10,844 nt of DNA from Kiritimatiellia bacterium (GTDB lineage Bacteria; Verrucomicrobiota; Kiritimatiellia; UBA8416; JABMPJ01), in NCBI GenBank assembly GCA_029939545.1, contig JAOZSS010000071.1, forward strand, positions 1 to 10,844, read 5' to 3'. The notes below the pieces were generated by a model. It saw only the letters and a program-made list of their open reading frames with translations. It ran no database searches and was not told the DNA's origin. Position 1 is the first letter of the stretch. Each line of letters opens with the position of its first letter. Shown piece after piece: positions 1 through 7,065 of this stretch. A program made the position numbers and the translations under genes.

Positions 1-147
1 CAGGTCATAGCGACGCTTGAGTTGCACGTCGATCTGGGCGAAGGCGTTCTTGAAGCGGTTCCTGAGGCGCACCAGCTTGTTGTACATGCCGACAACAGCG
101 AGCCCCACGACGATAAGAATGGCGAGTATGACGAGTAATGGAATCAT
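1..147 (-). CDS. lemA: LemA family protein, N-terminal part (cut by window edge)
   Basis: Only the first 49 codons are in the window, read in an open frame from an ATG at 147 to the edge. The protein starts with one strongly hydrophobic segment (about residues 2-20, rich in I, L and V). It is followed by a basic amphipathic stretch starting MYNKLVRLRNRF and running to the very typical LemA sequence ending QLKRRYDL. LemA proteins have one N-terminal membrane anchor and a helical bundle; their biochemical role is poorly known. A good ribosome site (AAGGAG) lies about 6 bases before the ATG, which supports this start. It follows a small membrane protein gene on the same strand after a 61-base gap, so the two are probably co-transcribed. 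The rest of the gene, and whatever follows it, lies outside the window. Confidence 0.85.
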   Translation of the reverse strand, partial: MIPLLVILAILIVVGLAVVGMYNKLVRLRNRFKNAFAQIDVQLKRRYDL

Positions 148-208
148 GGCGAACTCCTTATATATGAAGGGCCACCATAGCGGGAGCGAGCGGAGATCTC
201 AACGACAA

Positions 209-418
209 TCAGCGCCGACCGTCGTTCATCATCTCGCTGGACACGCGGGCATTCGCCACAACGCCGACGACGAGGACACAGCCGCCGAGACCGCCCACCA
301 AGAGGGCCAGCGAACCACTCTGATCGGTGAGTGTCAGGAGTACAGCACAGACCAGAAGCATGATTCCAAAGACGCTGGCGGACACCGCACCTGCCTGTCG
401 TTTTTCCAGTCTGCCCAT
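209..418 (-). CDS. Small two-span membrane protein of unknown function
   Basis: This 69-residue protein has a basic N-terminus (MGRLEKRQ) and two hydrophobic stretches, about residues 11-30 and 36-55, separated by a short polar turn (TDQSGS). It ends in a short polar tail with two arginines. I do not recognise a family. The reading frame is supported by a ribosome site (AAGGAA) about 9 bases before the ATG, and by its position directly upstream of lemA on the same strand with a 61-base gap. The basic N-terminus followed by hydrophobic hairpin suggests an inner-membrane hairpin protein with both ends in the cytoplasm. The long plus-strand open frame over the same bases has no ribosome site and no recognisable product, so I prefer this one. 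Function is not inferable; a link to LemA is only by neighbourhood. Confidence 0.6.
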   Translation of the reverse strand: MGRLEKRQAGAVSASVFGIMLLVCAVLLTLTDQSGSLALLVGGLGGCVLVVGVVANARVSSEMMNDGRR

Positions 419-586
419 CGCTAATAGTTTCCTTGTACTACTTTCACCTTCTGTCTAGAGTATATGACACAGTGTGGATGGCGGATATAGCACTTTAGTC
501 CCATGCCATACGCCCCGGACTGCGCTAACAATTGTGGCGACTGTACATGGGGTGGCGAAGCAGAAGCTTCAGGATTGAGGGGTGAG
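419..586. promoter_or_regulatory. Divergent intergenic region between the small membrane protein gene and the FixJ-type regulator gene
   Basis: This 168-base stretch must hold promoters for both directions. On the minus strand a TATACT hexamer (459-464) is placed to start transcription about 34 bases before the ATG at 418, but no good -35 is seen. On the plus strand TTGTAC (433-438), 17 bases, TAGAGT (456-461) is a weak candidate. A TGTC-N10-GACA inverted pair (452-469) and ACACAGTGT (468-476) lie in the middle and could bind a regulator, but both are short enough to be chance. Confidence 0.35.
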
Positions 587-1228
587 ATGACTCCAACCGT
601 AGAAGAGGAAAGATCGGTTTACGTGGTCGATGACGACGACTCCGTCCGCTCAGGAATCGCCAAGTTACTTCTCTCGGAGGGCTACAACGTCAGAACGTTC
701 GATTCTGCCGAAGCCTTTCTCGATAAGGGCATCGACGACCAGATTGCCTGCATCGTGCTGGACCTGCAGATGCCGGGGCTCAGCGGCCTGGAGTTGCAGG
801 AACATTTGATTCAGGACGGACGCGAGCTGCCCATCGTGTTTGTCACCGGACATGGCGAGGTCCCGGATAGCGTGCGCGCCATGAAGCAGGGCGCCGTTGA
901 CTTTCTTTCCAAGCCTTTTCTCCCCACCGCCTTACTCGATGCCGTGTCGCAGGCTATTGCGAAAGGAAAAGAACTCACCGCCGATCGCACCGCGTCCGAC
1001 CGCGTCCAGGAACGGGTTGAGCGGCTGACGCCAAGAGAGTACGAGGTCATGCGCCACGTCGTCGCGGGACTACTTAACAAGCAGATCGCCGCCGCCCTCG
1101 ACATCAGCGAGAAGACCATCAAGATTCACCGAGCCCGAGTCATGTCGAAGATGGAAGTCACCTCCGTGGCCGACCTGGTTCGCGACACAGAACGTGTTGG
1201 CATCAAGCCTGCCACCCCTGTCCTGTAG
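587..1228 (+). CDS. FixJ-type response regulator (receiver plus LuxR-type DNA-binding domain)
   Basis: This is a 213-residue response regulator: a phosphorylated receiver that controls a helix-turn-helix DNA-binding domain. Visible receiver residues are the acidic pocket DDDD (15-18), the phosphate acceptor D59 in LDLQMPG, T87 in FVTGHG and K109 in SKPF. The VTGHG...S.RAMKQGAVDFLSKPF pattern is typical of the FixJ/TodT group. The C-terminal HTH runs from LTPRE (147) to about residue 200, with NKQIA and SEKTIKIHR recognition helices. I chose the ATG at 587 because AGGGGTGAG precedes it and the receiver begins a few residues later. An upstream in-frame ATG at 503 would add 28 residues of unlike composition. 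No partner kinase is in the window. The ispA-like gene begins 24 bases downstream, so read-through is likely. Target genes are unknown. Confidence 0.9.
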   Translation: MTPTVEEERSVYVVDDDDSVRSGIAKLLLSEGYNVRTFDSAEAFLDKGIDDQIACIVLDLQMPGLSGLELQEHLIQDGRELPIVFVTGHGEVPDSVRAMKQGAVDFLSKPFLPTALLDAVSQAIAKGKELTADRTASDRVQERVERLTPREYEVMRHVVAGLLNKQIAAALDISEKTIKIHRARVMSKMEVTSVADLVRDTERVGIKPATPVL

Positions 1229-1252
1229 TGTCCCCTGCTCCACGCACACCTT

Positions 1253-2110
1253 ATGTTTGATCTGAACGCCTATCGTACGCAACGCCGCACTGAGATCGAA
1301 AAAGCACTCAACCGGTTGCTCCCTGCCGCGGACACCGAACCCGCCGTGCTACACGAGGCGATGCGGTATGCGGTCTTCACCGGCGGCAAACGGCTGCGCC
1401 CCATACTCAGCATGGCGGCTGCGGAAGCGTGTGGCGCACCGGCGGAGGACGGACTCCTGCCCGGATGTGCCGTTGAGATCCTTCACACCTACACGCTTGT
1501 TCACGACGACCTACCGTGCATGGATGATGACGATGAGCGGCGAGGCAAGCCTACCGTGCATGTGGCCTATGGCGAAACCAATGCCGTACTGGCAGGCGAC
1601 GCGCTCCAGGCGCTGGCCTTCGAACTGGTCGGACGTACGCCCCCGACCGAACGATGGAACGCGGCCGACACGGTGAGGGAACTCGCCGTTGCGGCTGGAA
1701 GCCAGGGCGTGGTGGGTGGACAGGTTGCCGATCTCGGACTGTCGGGCCGAGTGCCCTTGGCCGAAGAGATCGCCTTCATTCACGAGCACAAAACAGCCGA
1801 TCTCTTCCGCGCGGCCCTGCGGCTGGGCGGAATGGCCGCCAACGGTGCCCCGGAGCGTGTTGAAGCGCTGGGGCACTACGCGCTCAACCTGGGCCTGGCC
1901 TTCCAGATCACGGACGACCTGTTGGATGCCCCGGAAACAGGCACCCGCCCTGACGAAGCATCCTGCCTCAGCGTGGTCGATCAGGACACCGCTCGCGCGC
2001 GCGCACAGCAGCTGGTATCAGACGCCATTGATGCGCTCTCGGTCTGCGATGAAGTCTGCACGCAACCCCTGGTAGCCATCGCCCGCTACGTTCCCGGCCG
2101 GACACACTGA
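1253..2110 (+). CDS. ispA: Farnesyl/geranyl diphosphate synthase-like polyprenyl synthetase
   Basis: Class I trans-prenyl synthases condense isopentenyl diphosphate with an allylic diphosphate, feeding quinone, undecaprenyl and terpenoid synthesis in the cytosol. This 285-residue protein shows GGKRLRP (44-50), the first Asp-rich motif HDDLPCMDDDD (84-94) followed by RRGKPT, GGQ (155-157), KTADL (180-184) and the second Asp-rich motif DDLLD (221-225). The C-P dipeptide arrangement in motif one and the length fit the bacterial IspA type, hence FPP or GPP as product. Oddly, the loop after DDLLD is about ten residues shorter than usual and lacks the normal GK..G.D...GK.T segment, whose lysines bind the substrate diphosphate (see findings). 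The start MFDL..Y is usual for the family, but no ribosome site is seen before it, so translation may couple to the regulator gene 24 bases upstream. Confidence 0.88.
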   Translation: MFDLNAYRTQRRTEIEKALNRLLPAADTEPAVLHEAMRYAVFTGGKRLRPILSMAAAEACGAPAEDGLLPGCAVEILHTYTLVHDDLPCMDDDDERRGKPTVHVAYGETNAVLAGDALQALAFELVGRTPPTERWNAADTVRELAVAAGSQGVVGGQVADLGLSGRVPLAEEIAFIHEHKTADLFRAALRLGGMAANGAPERVEALGHYALNLGLAFQITDDLLDAPETGTRPDEASCLSVVDQDTARARAQQLVSDAIDALSVCDEVCTQPLVAIARYVPGRTH

Positions 2111-2114
2111 CGCC

Positions 2115-2141
2115 AGACTTTCACTTTCAGGAAAAAAGTCT
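2115..2141. terminator. Inverted repeat after the prenyl synthase gene (possible weak terminator)
   Basis: AGACTTT (2115-2121) and AAAGTCT (2135-2141) form a perfect 7-bp stem with a 13-base loop; the loop itself contains TTTC and GAAA, which could pair further. It starts 4 bases after the prenyl synthase stop codon. No T-run follows, so intrinsic termination would be weak. It may instead mark the border between the regulator-ispA unit and the GcvH-like-plsY-gpsA unit. Confidence 0.35.
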
Positions 2142-2207
2142 CTTGACCCTGCGCGCCGATGATGCAAAAAGGGCGGTGAACGGAACAACCTGCCGGGAGT
2201 GATCGTT

Positions 2208-2601
2208 ATGACTGAACCAGCGGATGCAAGGTTTACCCCAACCCATGAATGGGTCCGCATCGAAGGCGATGAGCTGATTGTTGGCGCGAGCGACTATGTA
2301 CCGCACCACCTTTCCGACATCATCCATGTCGAACTGCCGGAACCCGACGACCATCACTATGAAGAGCGAGAAGATCTTCTCGTTCTCGAGTCGATAGAAG
2401 AGGCCATAGACCTGCATGCACCCGTGGCGGGCACCGTGATCGACGTCAACCACGCGTTGCATCACAAGCCAGAACTGATCAGCGAAGACCCTTACGGTAT
2501 CGGCTGGCTGCTGCGGATGCGGCCGGACAACATCAAGGACATCGAGCACCTGATGGACTACCACGAATACGAAGCGGGGCTGCCGCCCGACAACGACGAC
2601 G

Positions 2602-2609
<8 letters not shown>
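2208..2609 (+). CDS. GcvH-like protein without the lipoyl-lysine
   Basis: The 133-residue protein follows the glycine-cleavage H protein fold almost end to end. It has FTPTHEWVRIEGDELIVGASDY (9-30, written in part), LSDIIHVELPE (35-45), LVLESIEEAIDLHAPVAGTV (58-77) and NHALHHKPELISEDPYGIGWL (81-101), then a terminal helix. In true H proteins the lysine in ESVKA carries lipoate and shuttles the aminomethyl group. Here that position is E64, with E65 after it, so lipoylation is not possible at the usual site. The C-terminus is a run of acidic residues (DNDDDD). I chose the ATG at 2208 because GGGAG sits 8 bases before it; a GTG at 2199 is in frame but worse placed. The stop overlaps the plsY start by 8 bases, implying translational coupling. 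No other glycine-cleavage gene is near. A non-lipoylated structural or binding role is my inference. Confidence 0.85.
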
Positions 2610-3245
<636 letters not shown>

Positions 3246-3249
<4 letters not shown>

Positions 3250-4247
3250 TGAGCAAACGCATCACGGTGATCGGGGATGGAGGCTGGGGCACCGCGCTGG
3301 CTCTGGTCCTGCACGGCAACGGCCATGATGTGACCGTTTGGGGCCCTTTCGAAGCCATCATCGAACAGATCTCCGCCACGCGCGAGAACACGAACTACCT
3401 ACCTGGTATCCCGCTGCCGGAGGAGATCACCTGGACCGCCGACCGCCGCCAGGCCGTGCGTGAGTGCGAGATCGCGGTGCTGGCCATCCCGACGCGCTAC
3501 TTCCGGCGCGTGCTGGAATCTTTCGTGGGCCTATTCCCTGCGGACTGCCGCTTCGTGAGCGTGGCCAAGGGCCTCGACGACGACTCACACGAACGCATGA
3601 GTGTTGTGGCCCAAACCATTCTGAAGTCCGACCATTTGGCCGCGCTGTCGGGACCGAGCCATGCGGAAGAGGTGGCGCGCGGGATCCCCACCGCCGTCGT
3701 GATGGCATCCGAAGATCACTCGCTCAGCAAGGAGCTACAGGAAGTCTTCGCGGCATCCCTGTTCCGGGTCTATTCATCGGATGACGTCATCGGGGTCGAG
3801 CTGGGCGGCGCGCTTAAGAACGTCATCGCCATTGCGGTGGGCATGGCCGACGGCCTTGGCTTTGGCGACAATACCCGGGCAGCGGTCATCACGCGCGGGC
3901 TGGCAGAGATGACTCGCCTGGGGATGGCGCTCGGGGCCAGGCCGGAGACGTTCGCCGGGCTGAGTGGAATGGGCGACCTGATTGTCACCTGCACCAGCCA
4001 GCACAGCCGCAACCGTGGGGTCGGTGAACGCATCGGCCGAGGCGAGCCGATTGCCACCATCATGGATGGATTCAAGCAGGCGGTTGAGGGCGTATGGAAT
4101 TGCGCCGCGGCGTCCGAGCTGGCCGCAGCCCTGTGCGTTGACGTTCCGGTTACGCACGAAGTCTACGCCATCGTCCACCAGAACCAATCACCCCAGGATG
4201 GCGTGCACGCCCTCCTGAAACGCGACCTCAAACCCGAGAGTATGTGA
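3246..4247 (+). CDS. gpsA: NAD(P)-dependent glycerol-3-phosphate dehydrogenase GpsA
   Basis: GpsA reduces dihydroxyacetone phosphate to sn-glycerol-3-phosphate in the cytosol, the substrate of PlsY. The 333-residue protein has the N-terminal Rossmann motif GDGGWGTALA (10-19), K108 in SVAKGL, LSGPSHAEEVARG (134-146), the catalytic K191 in GALKNVIAIAVG, DGLGFGDNT (202-210), and GLSGMGDLIVTCTSQHSRNRG (238-258, shown in part) with the substrate-binding D244, R255-N256-R257 set, then E281. All the expected catalytic residues are there. The first glycine-motif residues read GDGGWG where GxGSWG is more common, a mild change. Two ATG codons in a row start the gene, the first overlapping the plsY stop as ATGA; AAGGAT lies about 11 bases upstream. 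The gene ends at a convergent junction with yidC. Confidence 0.97.
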
Positions 4248-4262
4248 GTGAGGGGGATATGG

Positions 4263-4294
4263 GAGTGTGTGCGAGGGAATACGCATCCACACTC
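4263..4294. terminator. Hairpin between convergent gpsA and yidC, possible two-way terminator
   Basis: GAGTGTG (4263-4269) plus TGCG (4270-4273) pair with CGCA (4282-4285) and CACACTC (4288-4294), an 11-bp stem with a 2-base bulge (4286-4287) and an 8-base loop. It lies 15 bases after the gpsA stop and about 15 bases after the yidC stop in the other direction, where a shared terminator is expected. There is no T-run on either strand, so factor-assisted ending or simple 3' protection is as likely. Confidence 0.5.
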
Positions 4295-4316
4295 ACACAC
4301 TCACACACTCACACAC
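4288..4316. repeat. Perfect tandem octamer repeat CACACTCA, 3.6 copies
   Basis: Three full copies of CACACTCA (4288-4295, 4296-4303, 4304-4311) and five more bases (to 4316) run without a mismatch. The repeat makes the right arm of the hairpin and runs into the end of yidC: its stop codon is 4309-4311 and the last two codons lie in the tract. GTGAGTG near the end of gpsA (4244-4250) is complementary to every unit, so several hairpin registers are possible. Such tracts can gain or lose units by slippage. Confidence 0.85.
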
Positions 4317-6111
4317 GCTCTTCCGCCTTGGTGGTTAAGCGCCGCGAGTGCAGCATCTGCGCAATCGAGACGCCCTGGCTGACCGACCAATAGAGCACCA
4401 GTGCCGACGGCATGCTGTAGAACATGAAGAGCATGAAGATCGGCATGAACTGCATCATCTTCTGCTGCTGCGGGTCGCCGCCTGACGGTGTCAGTTTCTG
4501 CTGCCAGAACATGGTGGCGGCCATCACCAACGGCAGAATATTGAGCCCTCCGGCCGGGAACGGAAGCGCCCCGGCGAGGATGCCCTCCGGCTCACTCAGG
4601 TCGGCAATCCACAGGAAGTCGGCGTAGCGCAGCTCAACCGCGCTGCGCAGCACGGTGAAGAGCGCGATGAACACGGGCATCTGCACCAGGATCGGCAGGC
4701 AGCCGGCCATGGGGTTGATCTTGTGCACCTTGTAGAGCGCCATGACCTCCTGGTTCATCTTCTGCGGCTTGTCCTTATACTTCTCCCGTATCTCCTTCAC
4801 CAGCGGCTGCACCTTCTGCATCTCTTTCATGCTCTGGGTGCTCTTATGCGTGATGGGCCAGAAGAGCGTACGGACGATCAGGGTCAGGAGAATGATGGCC
4901 ACGCCGTAGCCGCCCGGGATGACGGCCTGGATCCCGTTCAGGGTCGCCAGCAGGCCGCGGCACAGCCAGCGGAACCACTGCCACCAGGCGTAGAGCATGA
5001 CTTCGTCCTGCCGCTGGCCAAGCGTCTTGAGAATCTTGAATTTCTTCGGGCCCACGTAGTAGGCCGCTTCCCTTGCCACCCGCTCCCCGGGACCGATCAG
5101 CTTCGCCCCCAGTTTCACGTCGGCAGAGACCGTGTTGACGGCAAAGCGTTGCGCCTCCTCGTCCCGCGACGCGTAGAGCGTACAGGCCACGGCCGGCTCC
5201 TCGGGAGCCAGGATCTGGACAAAGAACTTATTCTTGGCCGCCACCCAGGTCTGCGGAGCCGCAATCACCTGCTCAACCGACTTCGGCATGAGGTCAACCG
5301 GCATGCGATTGCGCGAGCACCCGCCGCCACTGCTGCCACCAAAGAGTCCGGGAATGCTCTCGAGTGTCCCCTGCCCCTTGCGGCCCCATCGCTGCACTTT
5401 CGCACCGCCTTGATCAGCCAGCGAATCCAGCCCCAGGTAGACTTGGCCACGCGTGCTGGCCTTCGTGCGAACGGCCTCCATCGGGCCAAGGGCCAAGGCA
5501 TACTCCGGCAGCGCGATCGGGCTCGTGCAGCCATTGATGAACGTATCCGTGAGTTTGATCCGATAGTTCTCGCCCAGCTCCAGTCGGCGCTCAAGGCGCA
5601 GACCGTCATCGGTTTGGCGGGTAATGAGAATGGCGTTGCCATCGGCAGCAACCTGTAGTTCGTAATCATGGGCGGTGGAGAAGCCGTTCAGCCCGGACAG
5701 CGAGAGCGCGGGATGAGAGGAAAGATCGAGCACCACCGGACCGCTGTCGGCATCAGCCATCTCGCGGTAGTCCTTCAGCTCAACGCGCGTGATGCTGCCG
5801 CCCCAGGAGGAGACCGTTACGCTGGCAACGGCGTTTGTCAGCAAGAGCTCCAGCTCAGGCAGGGCGTGCTTCGCCGACTCAGGCGCAGGCGCGGACGCCA
5901 CGACGGGCACAGGCGCTACCGGGGCGGAAGCCGCGGCGGGCGCTTCGACCTCGGGAGCCGCGGCCTGGTCGACCGCATTCGCGGCCGCAGTGGGGGCGAC
6001 CTCAGTCGGGAACACCGGTGGCCGCGAGGCGGCCTGCTGGCGCTGGTAGTATCCCCAACCCAGCAGGGCAAGGAAGAGAACGACGACAATTGTGATTTCT
6101 TGCTTATTCAT
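4309..6111 (-). CDS. yidC: Membrane protein insertase YidC
   Basis: YidC inserts and folds inner-membrane proteins, alone or with SecYEG. The 600-residue protein is the Gram-negative type: an N-terminal anchor (about 5-22), an Ala/Pro-rich linker (about 29-80), a large periplasmic beta domain (about 85-350), then the conserved core of five spans from about residue 373. R414 in LIVRTLFWPI is the conserved arginine of the substrate groove. A charged cytoplasmic hairpin follows (about 424-465, MQKVQPLVKEIREKYKDKP), then INPMAGCLPILVQMPVFIALF and the final MPSALVLYWSVSQ span. A Gly/Ser/Cys-rich insert (GGSSGGGCSRNR, 258-269) in the periplasmic domain is unusual. The start follows the yidD stop by 8 bases; an AAGGA site in the last yidD codons is rather distant (about 12 bases). 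The C-terminus ends in a tandem-repeat tract. Confidence 0.97.
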   Translation of the reverse strand: MNKQEITIVVVLFLALLGWGYYQRQQAASRPPVFPTEVAPTAAANAVDQAAAPEVEAPAAASAPVAPVPVVASAPAPESAKHALPELELLLTNAVASVTVSSWGGSITRVELKDYREMADADSGPVVLDLSSHPALSLSGLNGFSTAHDYELQVAADGNAILITRQTDDGLRLERRLELGENYRIKLTDTFINGCTSPIALPEYALALGPMEAVRTKASTRGQVYLGLDSLADQGGAKVQRWGRKGQGTLESIPGLFGGSSGGGCSRNRMPVDLMPKSVEQVIAAPQTWVAAKNKFFVQILAPEEPAVACTLYASRDEEAQRFAVNTVSADVKLGAKLIGPGERVAREAAYYVGPKKFKILKTLGQRQDEVMLYAWWQWFRWLCRGLLATLNGIQAVIPGGYGVAIILLTLIVRTLFWPITHKSTQSMKEMQKVQPLVKEIREKYKDKPQKMNQEVMALYKVHKINPMAGCLPILVQMPVFIALFTVLRSAVELRYADFLWIADLSEPEGILAGALPFPAGGLNILPLVMAATMFWQQKLTPSGGDPQQQKMMQFMPIFMLFMFYSMPSALVLYWSVSQGVSIAQMLHSRRLTTKAEERV

Positions 6112-6119
6112 ATTTTTAG

Positions 6120-6416
6120 CTAGTCCTTATACAGAAGGTGAACCTGTCCCCGTAGCGCAACGGACGCAGGGGAATCCGGCACGGGGTCGACACCGCCGGG
6201 ATGAAACGGATGACACTTACAAATTCTGATGACGCCAAGCCAGAGTCCCTTGACGACACCAAAGCGTTTAACCGCATCCGCACAGTAGTGGGAGCAGGAG
6301 GGATGGAAGCGACAGCAGTCACCCAGCCACGGAGAGAGGACCAACTGGTAGCCGCGCAAGAGTAACAGCACCGCCGAACAGGCGGTGTTGCAAATGAGTT
6401 TCCCTATTGCGTTCAT
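6120..6416 (-). CDS. yidD: Membrane protein insertion efficiency factor YidD
   Basis: YidD is a small peripheral inner-membrane protein that aids YidC-dependent insertion and sits between rnpA and yidC in many bacteria. The 98-residue protein shows the whole signature: RGYQLVLSPWLG (21-32), CRFHPSCSHYC (35-45), KGLWLGVIRICKCHPFHPGG (56-75) and DPVPD (77-81). An amphipathic N-terminal helix (about 5-20) fits membrane association. Cysteines are abundant (10, 13, 34, 35, 41, 45, 66, 68), more than I would expect in the minimal family motif. The start overlaps the end of rnpA by 4 bases (ATGA), and the stop lies 8 bases before yidC, so the three are one tightly packed operon. Confidence 0.96.
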   Translation of the reverse strand: MNAIGKLICNTACSAVLLLLRGYQLVLSPWLGDCCRFHPSCSHYCADAVKRFGVVKGLWLGVIRICKCHPFHPGGVDPVPDSPASVALRGQVHLLYKD

Positions 6417-6847
6417 GTCCTGTCTCCGTTCTTACGCAGCGCCCGGCAACGGCGGGCCGCCGCATGAAGATCCCGCTCTACGTCTCCTAGCTTCGCATCC
6501 AGGATCGCACGACGTGCCACGAGCACGCAGTCCGTGTGCCGTGCCAAGTGATCGCGGTTCAGCCGGAATGCCTCCCGCAGCAAGCGCTTGGCCCGCGCCC
6601 GATCCACGGCGCGCCGGAACGTGCGCTTGGAGGCCACTACCCCCACGCGCGGCACCTCGGTGGGTCCTTCGGCAACCCACAACACCTGGTATCGCCCGGC
6701 ATTGCGGCGGCCACCGGAGAATATGCGCTGATAGTCTGCGCTGCGTACGATGCGTTGCTTGCGCGAAAATCCATGGTCCGCCCTGTCTGGGGCTGGTGAA
6801 ATGGCGCGTTCAGTCGGCATCCCGGTCACATCGCCGGTAGTGCCCAT
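6413..6847 (-). CDS. rnpA: Ribonuclease P protein component RnpA
   Basis: RnpA is the basic protein subunit of RNase P, which helps the catalytic RNA bind pre-tRNA leaders. The family core starts at GFSRKQRIVRSADYQRIF (about 26-43 of 144). It continues through PRVGVVASKRTFRRA (66-80) and the RNR-type helix DRARAKRLLREAFR (82-95), and ends in a basic helix. Two things are odd. About 20-25 residues precede the usual N-terminus, and the middle residue of the normally R-N-R motif is alanine (R83-A84-R85). I chose the ATG at 6847, two bases after the rpmH stop. A TTG at 6853 overlapping that stop, or an ATG at 6820, are alternatives; the last would give a more typical length. The end overlaps yidD by 4 bases. 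Confidence 0.93.
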   Translation of the reverse strand: MGTTGDVTGMPTERAISPAPDRADHGFSRKQRIVRSADYQRIFSGGRRNAGRYQVLWVAEGPTEVPRVGVVASKRTFRRAVDRARAKRLLREAFRLNRDHLARHTDCVLVARRAILDAKLGDVERDLHAAARRCRALRKNGDRT

Positions 6848-6849
6848 AC

Positions 6850-6984
6850 TCAAGCCGAAAGTTTGGCGCGCCCCTTGCGGCGACGAGCGGCGATAACGGC
6901 GCGACCGCCCGGGGTGGCCATACGCGCGCGAAACCCGATCTTGCGCTTCCGCTTCAGGTTAGATGGCTGGTATGTGCGTTTCAT
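6850..6984 (-). CDS. rpmH: 50S ribosomal protein L34
   Basis: This 44-residue basic protein is L34 of the large ribosomal subunit. It reads MKRTYQPSNLKRKRKIGFRA followed by RMATPGGRAVIAARRRKGRA and KLSA, matching the family along its whole length. It is the first gene of the rpmH-rnpA-yidD-yidC operon. A ribosome-site-like GGGAA lies about 9 bases before the ATG, and a clear promoter lies 36-70 bases upstream. No dnaA gene is upstream; a methyltransferase gene lies there instead, on the same strand. Confidence 0.98.
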   Translation of the reverse strand: MKRTYQPSNLKRKRKIGFRARMATPGGRAVIAARRRKGRAKLSA

Positions 6985-7026
6985 TGATCGATGTTCCCGT
7001 TCTGATTTGTGCTCAAAAGGCAGCGG

Positions 7027-7054
7027 AAGATAGCAGGTTTCGAAGGAAAGTCAA
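7027..7054 (-). promoter_or_regulatory. Sigma70-type promoter of the rpmH-rnpA-yidD-yidC operon
   Basis: On the minus strand, TTGACT (7054-7049), a 16-base spacer and TATCTT (7032-7027) match the housekeeping consensus at 5 and 4 of 6 positions. TGC directly before the -10 makes it an extended -10 element. The expected transcription start is near 7020, leaving a leader of about 36 bases before the rpmH ATG at 6984. It lies just after the methyltransferase stop codon at 7066-7068. Confidence 0.7.
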
Positions 7055-7065
7055 GCGTCAGACAG

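Noticed and set aside
17..424. A 135-codon plus-strand open frame over lemA and the small membrane protein gene.
   Set aside because: The opposite strand has lemA with its diagnostic sequence and ribosome sites for both genes; the plus frame has neither ribosome site nor recognisable product.
503..586. A 28-residue N-terminal extension of the FixJ-type regulator from the ATG at 503.
   Set aside because: No ribosome site precedes it, the extension is unlike receiver N-termini, and the ATG at 587 has a good AGGGGTGAG site.
1510..1562. A 13-base direct repeat, CCTACCGTGCATG, at 1510-1522 and 1550-1562 inside the prenyl synthase gene.
   Set aside because: The copies are 40 bases apart and read in different frames (LPCM and PTVH), both coding family-typical residues, so this is most likely coincidence of codon choice.
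2143..2148. TTGACC as a -35 for the GcvH-like-plsY-gpsA operon.
   Set aside because: No acceptable -10 hexamer lies 15-19 bases downstream, so a promoter call is not supported.
4723..5658. A 311-codon open frame on the plus strand, opposite yidC.
   Set aside because: It lies entirely antisense to an unmistakable yidC, its product is low-complexity and rich in His, Leu and Arg with no known motif, and such frames are common opposite GC-rich genes.
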